Positions 37,533 through 46,496 of a DNA stretch of 64,000 nt are shown one piece after another. The notes beneath the pieces were generated by a model. The model did not search any database. It worked only from the letters and a program-made list of their open reading frames with translations, and was not told the DNA's origin. This DNA comes from an uncultured Legionella sp. (GTDB taxonomy: Bacteria > Pseudomonadota > Gammaproteobacteria > Legionellales > Legionellaceae). Every line of letters starts with the position of its first letter. Positions within the stretch are counted from its first letter, which is position 1. Where the stretch lies: positions 62,001 to 126,000 of the forward strand of contig CABHON010000018.1 in assembly GCA_902168255.1 (NCBI GenBank). Direction: 5' to 3'. The translations under genes and the position numbers were made by a program.

Positions 37533-37541
37533 AAAGCAGCC
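37523..37541 (+). terminator. Hairpin at the DUF1460 stop codon
   Basis: GGCTGCTT and AAGCAGCC form an eight-base stem with a three-base loop across the TAA stop. No clear T-run follows (next bases are ATAGCTATC), so it may stabilise the mRNA end rather than being a strong terminator. Confidence 0.4.
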
Positions 37542-37556
37542 ATAGCTATCTTTGAG

Positions 37557-37929
37557 TTATTCATTATTTTTTCTATGAATCTTTGTACGAATCTCCATAA
37601 GATCAAATTCTTTTTTTGGATTGCTGAGAAGCTGTCTTAAATTCTTTATCGTTGTTGATCCATCTTGACCAAGACTTTTCCATAGAGAAAACTGGTTTCT
37701 ATGTGTTCTATAATCATCGACAAGAAGCGTGCGTACACAGCCTATCTCCCTCATTACAATCTTCTGTTATTCTACAACCTTCTGTTGAGCTAAAGTTTTC
37801 TTGTAAATGTTGTAGTATTTCATTAATTACTACGCTGCTATCTACGTGCGGATATAATCGTTTAAGTTCATTAATAATATTACTAGTTTGAACATCATAA
37901 TCATGAACATTTTGTACAATTGTTTCCAT
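37557..37929 (-). pseudogene. Small uncharacterised gene, possibly frameshifted
   Basis: Two overlapping frames on the minus strand: 37714-37929 (71 residues, starting METIVQNVHDYD) and 37557-37754 (65 residues, ending KIHRKNNE), overlapping by 41 bp. The first has a clear AAGAGGG site before its ATG, and the second has none of its own at a good distance. The simplest reading is one gene of about 120 residues broken by a frameshift inside the overlap. Two separate genes, or a sequencing error, remain possible. No family is recognised. The cysteine-rich end of frame one (CRITEDCNEGDRLC) would be out of frame in an intact gene. Confidence 0.4.
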
Positions 37930-38106
37930 ATTTATGCCCTCTTAAATCTAATGGTAAAAATTTTCATAATACGCTTCATGGTTCGAGATAAGACATTTTG
38001 TGGCTTGTTCATGTGAGTTCATTTTTATTTCTAGTTTTTTAAAGCAGTATACCAGAAAATAACCATAACAATCCCTAAACAATGTTAGATTTTAAGAATA
38101 TGGTTA

Positions 38107-40236
38107 TTATCCAGAAAATGACAAATCTGACTCATATCCCTCATTTTCCGTATCGCTCTCTCCACCATAAACAGCTTTTAGATCTTGATGTGCCTGCTCT
38201 CTTGTTAATACACATTCAGGTGTACCCCCTTCTTTCAGTGTTCCTTTGAAAAATGTTAAATATTGAGATGCATACTTAGTTTTAAGATACGCTGTATACA
38301 TTTCTTCAATATGTTCACATGCATCTTTTACTCTTTCAGGATGATCTAAAAGTTCCTTTTGGGAATACACACCAAAAAACACCTCATTTTTAAAAACCTC
38401 TTTCAAAGAAAGATACCCCTCTTTAATGAGAATTAAAGCTCGTGCCTGAGCAACGGTCATTCCTAGCAGGTATTCAGGCTCAACAGCAGAATGCCATTGC
38501 ATTTGCTCTTTTTCCATAATTAGAAAACAAATATGGTTAAAACTATTCACGTGAGCTTGCGTAGCTTTTGGATAAATAGTTTGCAACTCCGCAATTGAGA
38601 CTGACTCATGATTTTTTCCATATCGAATCATCCATGTAGCCAATTGTTTTTCTTTATCAAGGTCTTGATTACATAATTTATTCAGAAAAGGATAAATATC
38701 GTTTGAATAAGAGCCAAATTGTCTGAGATAGCTATCACCTAATCTATTTCTTTTAGGACTAGTTCTATGTTCAGACTCTGTCACAGAAGCACCGACTTGG
38801 TATCTCTCCTTAGGACCATATCCGGTTGTTCCTCTACCAAAGCTCCATGGTTTTTCATTGATTCTTGGAATACCTAAATAGGGTGAATAATTTCCACTTA
38901 GAGCAATCACTGCCTCTTGATAAAGTCGTTCCGCTGTTATGAATAATCGACTACTTTTATTGATCAAATTAAGGGGGGCAGAGGCAGAATTAGCTTGTAT
39001 TTGATATCGTTTTTCTATAATACGGTAAGTGAGATCCATAAGTTCTTGCTGTTTTTTAGAACGCTGCGGGTTAAAAAAATTACGTTCAGCTAGATATCTT
39101 CGGTGTGTTTTTCTATTTTCTGGTAGATGTTCCTCTCTACTTTGATTGATATTTTCCTCAATTGAATAAATTTTACTGTCCAGCATCGAATTTTCTTCAT
39201 CTTCAATTTCTTTTCGTTTTTTTTCAATTTTTGCTAATCGCTGTTGGTATTTTTTTTCAATTGTTGCCCTATTCATGGAATCAAACCAAGTTGATTCGTG
39301 GCGACAAGCTCCCATTAATTTCACGGGAGTAGAAAGCTCTTCTAACTCCTCTGAGTCAGCATCCTCATCATTCGGTCCTAATTGTTCAACCGCCGGCAGG
39401 GGGACTAATAACGATTGAACTTTATCTTTTAATAATTTAATTTTAGCCGCTGCTGTTGCTGCACCCAGAGATGAAGTTTTATCAGTCACTTTACAATATG
39501 AAAACCAAGCCTCTTCTGCGTCACTTAGTTTTTCTGCATACTGACCTTTTAAGAAATATAACTCCTCTCTTAATGCATTAAAATTTGCATGATTTTTCTT
39601 TAAATGTGCCAATTTTTCAGTTAAAGATATTAGTTGTTTAATAGCTTGTATCTCAGGAACATCGATATTATTTTCCTCATTAATCACAAACCCATCTAGC
39701 TCAATTTTTAAGTCATTAATACACTGTCGATATTTTTTTTCAGCATCCGGTAATGAGAGAGATTCGACATAAGCTATTAGCACATCAGATGAATTATCAT
39801 ACTGCTTATTGGCAATTAACAGTTTCCATAAGGTAAATTTATGTTTATGTTTTTTAGTTGCTGAAGTTGCTGTTAACTCCACAGCTTTTTTGGCAAAAGG
39901 CAAAGCTTCAGCATATTTTTTTTCACGCAACAAACATTTGGCATAGTTCTCATTCCCATCACTGCTACCACGTTCAGCTGCTATCTGATAAAACTTTACT
40001 TTGATAGCCGGGTTCTTTTTTCCAATAAATACACCAAACCGATAAATAATTTCAGGGTTTAAAACAAAAATTTTTTTCCCTTCTTCTTCTTCACTATAAT
40101 ACTCAGTATAATCAAGCACATCTTCTGCCGTTATTCTGCTTGAGTTTATTTGTTGTTTTAGATAAGCCATTGTACTTTCATCATCCTTATCGAGTATTTC
40201 ATCCAAAATTGCTTTACTTTCGTCGCTCACTGACAT
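38107..40236 (-). CDS. Large TPR/Sel1-like acidic protein, putative effector
   Basis: 709 residues. The N-terminal part has helical-repeat features: FYQIAAERGSSDGNENYAKCLL resembles a Sel1/TPR unit and YAEALPFAKKAVEL a TPR helix. A long charged coiled coil follows at about residues 330-420 (KKYQQRLAKIEKKRKEIEDE). The C-terminal 20 residues are highly acidic (GGESDTENEGYESD). There is no signal peptide. Sel1/TPR repeats are common in Legionella-type effectors and host-interacting proteins, and the acidic C-terminus is like an E-block translocation signal, so export by Dot/Icm is plausible. The gene is alone, divergent from the small lipoprotein gene. Confidence 0.5.
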   Translation of the reverse strand: MSVSDESKAILDEILDKDDESTMAYLKQQINSSRITAEDVLDYTEYYSEEEEGKKIFVLNPEIIYRFGVFIGKKNPAIKVKFYQIAAERGSSDGNENYAKCLLREKKYAEALPFAKKAVELTATSATKKHKHKFTLWKLLIANKQYDNSSDVLIAYVESLSLPDAEKKYRQCINDLKIELDGFVINEENNIDVPEIQAIKQLISLTEKLAHLKKNHANFNALREELYFLKGQYAEKLSDAEEAWFSYCKVTDKTSSLGAATAAAKIKLLKDKVQSLLVPLPAVEQLGPNDEDADSEELEELSTPVKLMGACRHESTWFDSMNRATIEKKYQQRLAKIEKKRKEIEDEENSMLDSKIYSIEENINQSREEHLPENRKTHRRYLAERNFFNPQRSKKQQELMDLTYRIIEKRYQIQANSASAPLNLINKSSRLFITAERLYQEAVIALSGNYSPYLGIPRINEKPWSFGRGTTGYGPKERYQVGASVTESEHRTSPKRNRLGDSYLRQFGSYSNDIYPFLNKLCNQDLDKEKQLATWMIRYGKNHESVSIAELQTIYPKATQAHVNSFNHICFLIMEKEQMQWHSAVEPEYLLGMTVAQARALILIKEGYLSLKEVFKNEVFFGVYSQKELLDHPERVKDACEHIEEMYTAYLKTKYASQYLTFFKGTLKEGGTPECVLTREQAHQDLKAVYGGESDTENEGYESDLSFSG

Positions 40237-40431
40237 AGTTTATTCTCCAATTTTTACTTTGTTGCTCTTATTTTATCAGATACGTGCAGCAAAGTCTGAC
40301 TAATACTGACATAAAATGCGCCAAAATACTCTTTTGCAATAATTCATCATCTATTCTATATTTTTCTTTGATTCACTCAGATAAAATTTATCGGGGTGTC
40401 TAAAAAATGTTTGGTATTTGAGGAAAATAAC

Positions 40432-40617
40432 ATGAAAACATACATTAGTTGGCAGAAGTTAGCAGTCGCCGCTTTCTTAAGCGCGTCTATTTCAGCATGT
40501 ACAACAACAGTCAAATCACCACCCGTCGTCGTTACTCCGACTACACCTGTTGTAGCCACTACAACAACACCCGTCGTAACTACTTCAACACCCGCCGTGG
40601 TTGTATCTGATTCATAA
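40432..40617 (+). CDS. Small Thr/Pro/Val-rich lipoprotein
   Basis: About 61 residues from ATG 40432 (GAGG about 9 bases upstream). The signal sequence ends in a lipobox-like SISAC. The mature part is almost only Thr, Pro and Val in an approximate repeat (PVVVTPTTPVVATTTTPVV). Such tiny lipoproteins may act as envelope spacers. An upstream in-frame ATG gives a longer product but lacks the expected signal peptide start. No homologue is recognised. Confidence 0.6.
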   Translation: MKTYISWQKLAVAAFLSASISACTTTVKSPPVVVTPTTPVVATTTTPVVTTSTPAVVVSDS

Positions 40618-40632
40618 GAATAAGGACTATAA

Positions 40633-40678
40633 TGTTAGTGCTTGCAAACAGAATTAAGCCTGCTTGAAGGCACTAACA
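40633..40678 (+). terminator. Stem-loop after the small lipoprotein gene
   Basis: TGTTAGTGC (40633-40641) and GCACTAACA (40670-40678) form a nine-base stem with a 28-base loop, 15 bp after the stop. There is no T-run directly after it, so a rho-independent terminator is uncertain. Confidence 0.35.
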
Positions 40679-40850
40679 CTTACCAACCTACTTTCAATAC
40701 TTGGCCTGTTTGATTTCCCATAACACTTTTTGCGCTACGGTTTCTAAAGTTTTATTTAATTCTTATCATTATGTGACAAAACTCACATTTTTTACACTTT
40801 TTAATTTACAAGGAGTATGTTACGAATCATAGCCAAATGATAATAAAAAA

Positions 40851-40895
40851 TACCTTTTTTGGTATAAAAATTTATTTTTAATCCTAAAAAGGTAT
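40851..40895. promoter_or_regulatory. Twin palindromes, likely HipB operators
   Basis: TACCTTTTTTGGTA (40851-40864) and a second copy, ATCCTAAAAAGGTAT (40881-40895), lie 30 bp apart, about three helical turns. The pattern TACC-N6-GGTA resembles the TATCC-N8-GGATA sites bound by HipB in E. coli, with shorter spacing. The sites lie 43-87 bp upstream of hipB, fitting autorepression. Confidence 0.55.
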
Positions 40896-40937
40896 ATTTT
40901 GCTGGAAATTAGTTATATTATGAATTAAAATCATTGT

Positions 40938-41291
40938 ATGAAAAATAAGCAATATATCTCTGACTTTGCGTCAATAGGTTTATATAACGACATTCGGCAG
41001 TTTATTCGTAAAGAAAGAAAATTAAAGGGACTGACTCAAGGAGCTTTAGGAAATAAGGTTGGCATGATGCAACGACATATTTCAGAAATAGAGCAAGGTA
41101 AAATCATTCCGAGATTGAATACCTTACTTGAAATTTTACGTGCATTGAATGGTGAACTTGTTTTAGTACCTAAAAATTTACTCCCTCTTGTCCAAGCTTT
41201 TTTGCATGATCACCAACATCCCAATTCACAAACAGCGGCAAGTGAGCGATCGCTTTATGCAGTTGACGATGATGAAGAAGACAATGAATAA
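40938..41291 (+). CDS. hipB: HipB-type XRE antitoxin
   Basis: 117-residue helix-turn-helix protein. The DNA-binding core is DIRQFIRKERKLKGLTQGALGNKVGMMQRHISEIEQGKIIPRLNTL, a typical XRE/Cro domain. The C-terminus is acidic (DDDEEDNE) and would contact HipA. It overlaps hipA by 8 bp, as in HipBA operons, and represses its own promoter, with candidate sites upstream. The neutralisation of HipA by HipB is established for the family; here it is inferred from sequence and synteny. Confidence 0.85.
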   Translation: MKNKQYISDFASIGLYNDIRQFIRKERKLKGLTQGALGNKVGMMQRHISEIEQGKIIPRLNTLLEILRALNGELVLVPKNLLPLVQAFLHDHQHPNSQTAASERSLYAVDDDEEDNE

Positions 41292-42534
41292 ACTACCTTC
41301 TGAATTAAATGTATGGCTTCACGATGAGTTGATTGGCACGCTCTTTCGTGCCGCTGGCGATAAACATTTTTTTCTCTGGGATAAGGAATATGTAAATAAT
41401 GATGGTCGGAATACGTTGAGCTTATCTTTTAAAGATGCAGAAGGAAAATTATTTAATAACATAAAACCTATTCAAAACCGCCTTCCTCCTTTTTTTTCAA
41501 ACTTATTACCAGAAGGTGAATTACGAAATTATTTAGCGAAACAATTAGGTATTTCAACAAAGCGTGAATTTTTTTTGTTGAATGAATTAGGAGCGGATTT
41601 ACCTGGGGCTATCCGAATAACCTCTTCAGAGATAAAGTCGGCTCATTTTATAGAAGAAGAAAATTCTCAATCAAAAAATTTACATGATGCGCTTCTTTTA
41701 CATTTTTCCTTAGCCGGCGTGCAACTTAAATTCTCTGCCATTGCGGAAAAAAATGATAAATTAACTATCCCAGTCAATGGAATCGGTGGATCGTGGATTG
41801 TTAAATTACCATCCTTGCGTTTTCCTTATATTCCTGAAAATGAATTTGTAATGCTTTCTCTAGCGCGTGCTATTGGTATTCCTGTGCCAACAATTCGTTT
41901 AGTACCAGTAAAAGAGATTCAAGGCCTTCCTTCAGAAATTAGTATCCTCGAAGGTAATGCATTAGTTATTGAACGCTTTGATCGAGGAGCCAATAATACA
42001 CGGATTCATATGGAAGATTTTGCACAAGTTTTTGGGCTTTTTCCGGAAAGAAAATATGAAAAGCGTCACTACGCTAATATTGCTCAGGTTTTATCAGCAG
42101 AAACAAGTGAAAAAGATGTGACCGATTTTATTCGGCGATTAATATTTTCTGTTTTGATTGGTAATGGTGATATGCACTTGAAAAATTGGTCATTACTTTA
42201 CCGAGATGGTATCAGGCCCGAATTATCTCCCGCTTATGATTTTGTTTCTACTATTCCTTATTTGCCGAAAGATCAACTTGCTTTAAATTTTGGCGACAGT
42301 AAAGACTTAACAAAACTTACGGCAGATCAAATTCGTCGCTTTTCATTAAAAGCCCAATTGCCGACTCACTTTGTTCAACAGTTGGCAAAAGAAACCATAG
42401 AAATGACGCTGGAAGCATGGCAACAATCTTCTGAAAAATCTATTCTCTCTTCTCAAATACAAGAAGCAATTGATACACAATTAAATAAAGTGGCTTTATT
42501 CTCAACTCACGATCGTTCCATCGGCAGCATTTAA
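41284..42534 (+). CDS. hipA: HipA-type serine/threonine kinase toxin
   Basis: About 416 residues. The N-terminal domain (NVWLHDELIGTLFRAAGDKHFFLW) is followed by the kinase fold: IVKLPSLRFPYIPENEFVMLSLARAIGIPVP, the activation region, then the catalytic loop IGNGDMHLKNWSLLY and the metal-binding PAYDFVST. All key catalytic residues appear intact, so it should be active. HipA kinases phosphorylate aminoacyl-tRNA synthetases (GltX in E. coli) and induce persistence. I start at ATG 41284; the frame upstream reaches a TTG and is not needed. The end overlaps the tail of the autotransporter gene on the opposite strand. Confidence 0.87.
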   Translation: MNKLPSELNVWLHDELIGTLFRAAGDKHFFLWDKEYVNNDGRNTLSLSFKDAEGKLFNNIKPIQNRLPPFFSNLLPEGELRNYLAKQLGISTKREFFLLNELGADLPGAIRITSSEIKSAHFIEEENSQSKNLHDALLLHFSLAGVQLKFSAIAEKNDKLTIPVNGIGGSWIVKLPSLRFPYIPENEFVMLSLARAIGIPVPTIRLVPVKEIQGLPSEISILEGNALVIERFDRGANNTRIHMEDFAQVFGLFPERKYEKRHYANIAQVLSAETSEKDVTDFIRRLIFSVLIGNGDMHLKNWSLLYRDGIRPELSPAYDFVSTIPYLPKDQLALNFGDSKDLTKLTADQIRRFSLKAQLPTHFVQQLAKETIEMTLEAWQQSSEKSILSSQIQEAIDTQLNKVALFSTHDRSIGSI

Positions 42535-44874
42535 TATATACAATCCCTGGGTTATACCAATGCCACTATCCTCAACACTTACCTCGCCATTGCCAATAAA
42601 TTGATCATTGATTGTATTAAGGTTAAATGTTCCTGAGCTTTGATTAATAACCGTCATACCCGCCGCCATACCCATACCGCTTTCATCACCATGAATGATG
42701 CCATTGTTATCAAATTCAGAATTTTTGGCTGAAATATTAAAAGTTCCGTCACCATTATTGACACTGTCTAGTCCCGCTGCTTTTCCCATGCCACTGCCAT
42801 CACCATTGATGGCACCATTTGAATTAAATTCGGAATTAACGGTTGTAATAGTCAAAGTACCACCTGCATTATTATTTGCTTCAATTCCTGCCGCTATATC
42901 CATGCCATTTTGATTGCCATTCATCACTCCATTACCGTTAAATTGTGAATTGACGGCATGAATGGTATAAGTGCCTTCATTCTTGTTTAGGGCATTAATA
43001 CCTGCAGCGGTAGACACGCCTGTATGAGCTGAATTTAATACGCCATTGCCGTTAAATTGCGAGTCAAGGGTCTTGATCGTAAAGGTACCTCGACCATTAT
43101 TTTCAGCATCCATTCCAGAAATTTTACCACCTGCTCCACTTCGACGCCCGTTAAAAACCCCATTTCCATTAAATTGCGAATTTTTAGCTAAAATGGCCAA
43201 TGTTCCTGTATCATTGTTATCAGCTTCAAGACCAGAAATATTTTTATTGGTTCCATTATTGAATGCGTTTACCACCCCATTTCCATTAAATTGGGAATGG
43301 ATGGCATTAATGACCAAATCACCTGAACTATTATTTTCTGCATACATACCGGCAATATTACTATCGAGCTCATTTCTAGCATCGTTCATAACGCCATTAT
43401 CATTAAATTGTGAGTTAAATGCATTAATAGTGAAATTAGCTATGTTATTATTTTTTGCATAGACACCATACCTATCCATTCCGATAATATTCGTATTAAT
43501 AATATTTAACGTTAAATCTTCTTCCGTATTATTGGTTGCAGTAATGCCACTTGTCGGGTAAATACCATGCGATGAAGAATATTCTGTAATGGTTAAATCT
43601 GAAAACGTATGTTCGCCGCCTCCTTGAATCACAAAACCATTGTAATTATTGGCAGCATCTACTTCAATATGGGGTAGTTCATTACTGGAAGCAGGAGCGG
43701 TATAATCGGTTGAACGTCCATAAAAACTTTGATTTGCATAAACCATTAAGCCATTGGATGGTGTTGAATAGGCAGTAGCTTGCGGTATAGCAGCCGAAGC
43801 CGTATCCTTATTCACATAATAAATACTATTTTCCCCTCCTTGGAGATACAAACGGGCACCATCAACGCTTTCAATATTAGCTTCATCTAATGTTGATTGA
43901 GTTAATGAAGCTGAACTGCCATAGGTGCCATCCCCTGTTCCATCAGTAGCAATAAAGTATACATTATCATATTCTAATGCCGTACCATTATTTTCTAAAT
44001 ATTGCTGATCATACGTTCCAGCACCTGTACCAATAATACCTACATGACGTTGAATAGGATCAAATAATCGATCGCGTACATTGTTCGTGAATAGGTTGCT
44101 TTTTCCCCCAAATGTTACCAGTAAACTAATGCCAACATTATAATGACTTAGGCCATCGTAACTATTACGGACAGCAATAGTCATATTATTGGAAACCGAT
44201 TGCTCAAATCCAACGGTAAAGCCAGTAATATTTTCCATATCTTCATAATTGGGTGGCTGATAATAATACATACCCATATACACACGGGAACGTAAATTAT
44301 CTTTGCTTGAAAAACTATACCCTAATTCAGCATCAGCACCATCACCAATCACTGCATAAGGTGTCACTTGCTCGTCATATTGATTATGTGTTCCCGATTG
44401 AAAATATAAGTGGCTTGAATCACCCAATATATTTAAAAATTCTTGTGAGCCAGATTGTTGCTTAGTTGTCGTAGGAAAATAACCATTTACATGAACATCC
44501 CAACGCGTAGTAATCCATTCTACTCCTGGGCTTAAAACCCAAAAATGTGTACCTATATTTGTTTTTTCATAATCCCCAAAAAAATAGCCTCCAATAATAT
44601 GATTACTAACTACTTTACGAAAACCACCGCCCGGGCTTATAAGGAAAGTTTCATTGGTACCGTAATCACCCATCATGTCACCAAACAAAAATCCTTCTTT
44701 ATTGCCATAAATTGGCAGCATCTCCTCGCCTCCAAAAATTCCTATACTACTACTCCCAGTGGCAAAAAAAAGTTCTCGAGAAGAAGAAGGAAAGAGTGTG
44801 GTTTGTGAAGTAGCCCATGCTATTTCACACATTAAAAGACATAAAGGAATCAGATAGTTTTTTTTAAACATCAT
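42502..44874 (-). CDS. Inverse-autotransporter-like protein with beta-helix repeats
   Basis: About 790 residues from ATG 44874 (signal peptide MMFKKNYLIPLCLLMCEIAWA); the longer frame to 45027 would start at GTG and is rejected. The N-terminal half matches the inverse autotransporter barrel (GGGFRKVVSNHIIGGYFFGD, YFPTTTKQ), as in intimin/invasin-type adhesins. The C-terminal part carries at least eight tandem repeats of about 42 residues with NSQFNGNGV and GTFTI-type cores, typical of right-handed beta-helices. There is no C-terminal translocator barrel, matching the inverse topology. It is probably surface exposed and adhesive. Repeat number may vary between strains. Confidence 0.72.
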   Translation of the reverse strand: MMFKKNYLIPLCLLMCEIAWATSQTTLFPSSSRELFFATGSSSIGIFGGEEMLPIYGNKEGFLFGDMMGDYGTNETFLISPGGGFRKVVSNHIIGGYFFGDYEKTNIGTHFWVLSPGVEWITTRWDVHVNGYFPTTTKQQSGSQEFLNILGDSSHLYFQSGTHNQYDEQVTPYAVIGDGADAELGYSFSSKDNLRSRVYMGMYYYQPPNYEDMENITGFTVGFEQSVSNNMTIAVRNSYDGLSHYNVGISLLVTFGGKSNLFTNNVRDRLFDPIQRHVGIIGTGAGTYDQQYLENNGTALEYDNVYFIATDGTGDGTYGSSASLTQSTLDEANIESVDGARLYLQGGENSIYYVNKDTASAAIPQATAYSTPSNGLMVYANQSFYGRSTDYTAPASSNELPHIEVDAANNYNGFVIQGGGEHTFSDLTITEYSSSHGIYPTSGITATNNTEEDLTLNIINTNIIGMDRYGVYAKNNNIANFTINAFNSQFNDNGVMNDARNELDSNIAGMYAENNSSGDLVINAIHSQFNGNGVVNAFNNGTNKNISGLEADNNDTGTLAILAKNSQFNGNGVFNGRRSGAGGKISGMDAENNGRGTFTIKTLDSQFNGNGVLNSAHTGVSTAAGINALNKNEGTYTIHAVNSQFNGNGVMNGNQNGMDIAAGIEANNNAGGTLTITTVNSEFNSNGAINGDGSGMGKAAGLDSVNNGDGTFNISAKNSEFDNNGIIHGDESGMGMAAGMTVINQSSGTFNLNTINDQFIGNGEVSVEDSGIGITQGLYILNAADGTIVS
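42505..43480 (-). repeat. Tandem protein-level repeats inside the adhesin
   Basis: Eight degenerate units of about 120-130 bp, each encoding a segment with an NSQF/NSEF core, then NGNG, then a G-x-x-AGM/GL-x-A-x-NN linker. DNA-level identity looks high between neighbouring units in the NGNG core (for example AAATTG-GA tract), so the array may expand and contract. Confidence 0.7.
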
Positions 44875-45060
44875 ATGCTCACTAATTCGGACGCCACCTT
44901 CCTTAAAAGATAATGGTCTTTCTATAAGTGGAATTAAGTGTAGCAATGGATTTAAAAAGTTAAAGAAACGATGAATGGAGGTATAAAATTTATCTTGACT
45001 TTTATAGAGGCGAGAAACCTTAAGCACTTTCTAAATTTTTCCACAGTTTTTGTGGATAAG

Positions 45061-46383
45061 TTAGTTTTCTTTTGCTTCATCCGTTGTCTCAGATGGTTTT
45101 TTATAAACGCGTGCTTGTTTTATTTTAGCACCATCAATTTTTTCAACAATAATATAAAACCCTGGAAAATCCACGCGTTCATTTACTACGGGAATATGAT
45201 CTAATACTTGAAGGACAAGCCCGCTTAAGGTGGTTTCTTTACAATCTGATAAATCTAAATCAAGCGCACTTTCTAAGGTGTAAATAGAAATAAGCCCACT
45301 CAAGCGAAATCCACCATCTTTTAGCGCTTGGCTGTCTTCTTTGGCACGATGAAATTCATCATTGATTCTACCTAAAATAATCTGGAGTAAATTATCTAGG
45401 GTTAAAAATCCTACTAAACGATCGTGGCGATAAACTAAAGCCAAGTGCGTTGTTCCTTGTTTAAATTGCTCTAACAATTTCAGTGTTGAACAGGTAGGCT
45501 TAATTTTAATAGGAGGACGCATAATTTCTGTGAGAGAAAAAAGCGGCTCGTCTTTTGCTTGTATCCGTAGATAATCTTTCGCATGCACAATACCTAAAAC
45601 ATTATCCAAATTATGATGATATACAGGATAACGACTATAATTATGGGACAATAGTTGCTCAATATTTTTTTCTAATGGTTGGCTATCATCTAATGCAATT
45701 AATTCATCACGGGGACGCATAATATCGCTAACCTGCAAATCAGCAAAGTCTAATGTATGTTCAATAATAGATGCCTCTGTCTTTTCAAGTTCGCCATGTA
45801 AATGGCTGGATTTCAAGATTAATTTAATTTCATCCGAAGAATAGGCTTGATCAGCCGTATTCACGGTGTCAAGCCGAAAGAGTTTTAATAATAAATTCGC
45901 ACTGAAATTTAACAGATAAATAGCGGGATACATGATCCAATAAAAGCTATATAAAGGAATGGATGTCCACAATGATATTTTTTCTGCTTGTCGAATCGCC
46001 ATGGATTTTGGCATCAATTCACCTGCTACAATATGCAAGAAAGAGATAAGTGAAAAGGCTAACGCAAACGCTATCCATGCAATAACTTTTGATGAAGTTA
46101 TACCAACCCATGCCAGTAATGGCTCAAAAGCATGGGCGAAAGCAGGCTCCCCAACCCATCCAAGACCAAGGGAAGCTAGCGTAATGCCTAATTGACACGC
46201 TGATAAATAAATATCTAAATTTTGATGGACTTTGGATAAAATAACCCCTCGCCAGCCAGCGGTTTCACGCAGTAATTCAACCCGCGTATGACGTAGTTTA
46301 ACCATCGCAAATTCAGCCGCAACAAAAAAACCGTTTAAGAAAACGAAACCTAACGCCAGTAATATAAATCCAATATGTATCAT
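45061..46383 (-). CDS. CNNM/CorC-family membrane protein (hemolysin-like)
   Basis: 440 residues: an N-terminal DUF21 membrane domain with FFVAAEFAMVKLRHTRVELL and LGWVGEPAFAH, a tandem CBS pair (MRPRDELIALDDSQPL and later IMRPPIKIKPTCSTL), and the C-terminal CorC/HlyC domain (LGRINDEFH, FRLSGLISIYTLE). These proteins are linked to magnesium or cobalt export and were named hemolysins; haemolytic activity is not implied. The gene is upstream of the adhesin on the same strand with a 186-bp gap, and the catalase gene is divergent. Confidence 0.88.
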   Translation of the reverse strand: MIHIGFILLALGFVFLNGFFVAAEFAMVKLRHTRVELLRETAGWRGVILSKVHQNLDIYLSACQLGITLASLGLGWVGEPAFAHAFEPLLAWVGITSSKVIAWIAFALAFSLISFLHIVAGELMPKSMAIRQAEKISLWTSIPLYSFYWIMYPAIYLLNFSANLLLKLFRLDTVNTADQAYSSDEIKLILKSSHLHGELEKTEASIIEHTLDFADLQVSDIMRPRDELIALDDSQPLEKNIEQLLSHNYSRYPVYHHNLDNVLGIVHAKDYLRIQAKDEPLFSLTEIMRPPIKIKPTCSTLKLLEQFKQGTTHLALVYRHDRLVGFLTLDNLLQIILGRINDEFHRAKEDSQALKDGGFRLSGLISIYTLESALDLDLSDCKETTLSGLVLQVLDHIPVVNERVDFPGFYIIVEKIDGAKIKQARVYKKPSETTDEAKEN

Positions 46384-46496
46384 CGTAAAAAATGCATGTT
46401 AACGTGCGGTGAGTATATAGTTGCCCGTCGAGTAATGCAAAAAGTAAGGTTTTGTTTTAGAATGGTTTTTTTATTGAGACTTATGAGGTATTCAGC

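Larger units (their letters stand above)
40618..40937. other. 320-bp gene-free stretch upstream of hipBA
   Basis: Holds the stem-loop at 40633-40678 and the twin palindromes at 40851-40895. The rest is AT-rich. No open frame of note. Confidence 0.6.

Noticed and set aside
41188-41283. Longer hipA from a TTG at 41188
   Set aside because: The TTG start would overlap hipB by about 100 bp, while the ATG at 41284 overlaps it by 8 bp, as is usual for HipBA.
44875-45027. Longer adhesin from 45027
   Set aside because: It would begin at GTG and put 51 residues before an obvious signal peptide; ATG at 44874 is better.
45061-46383. True haemolysin
   Set aside because: DUF21-CBS-CorC architecture is that of ion-transport proteins; the haemolysin label is historical.
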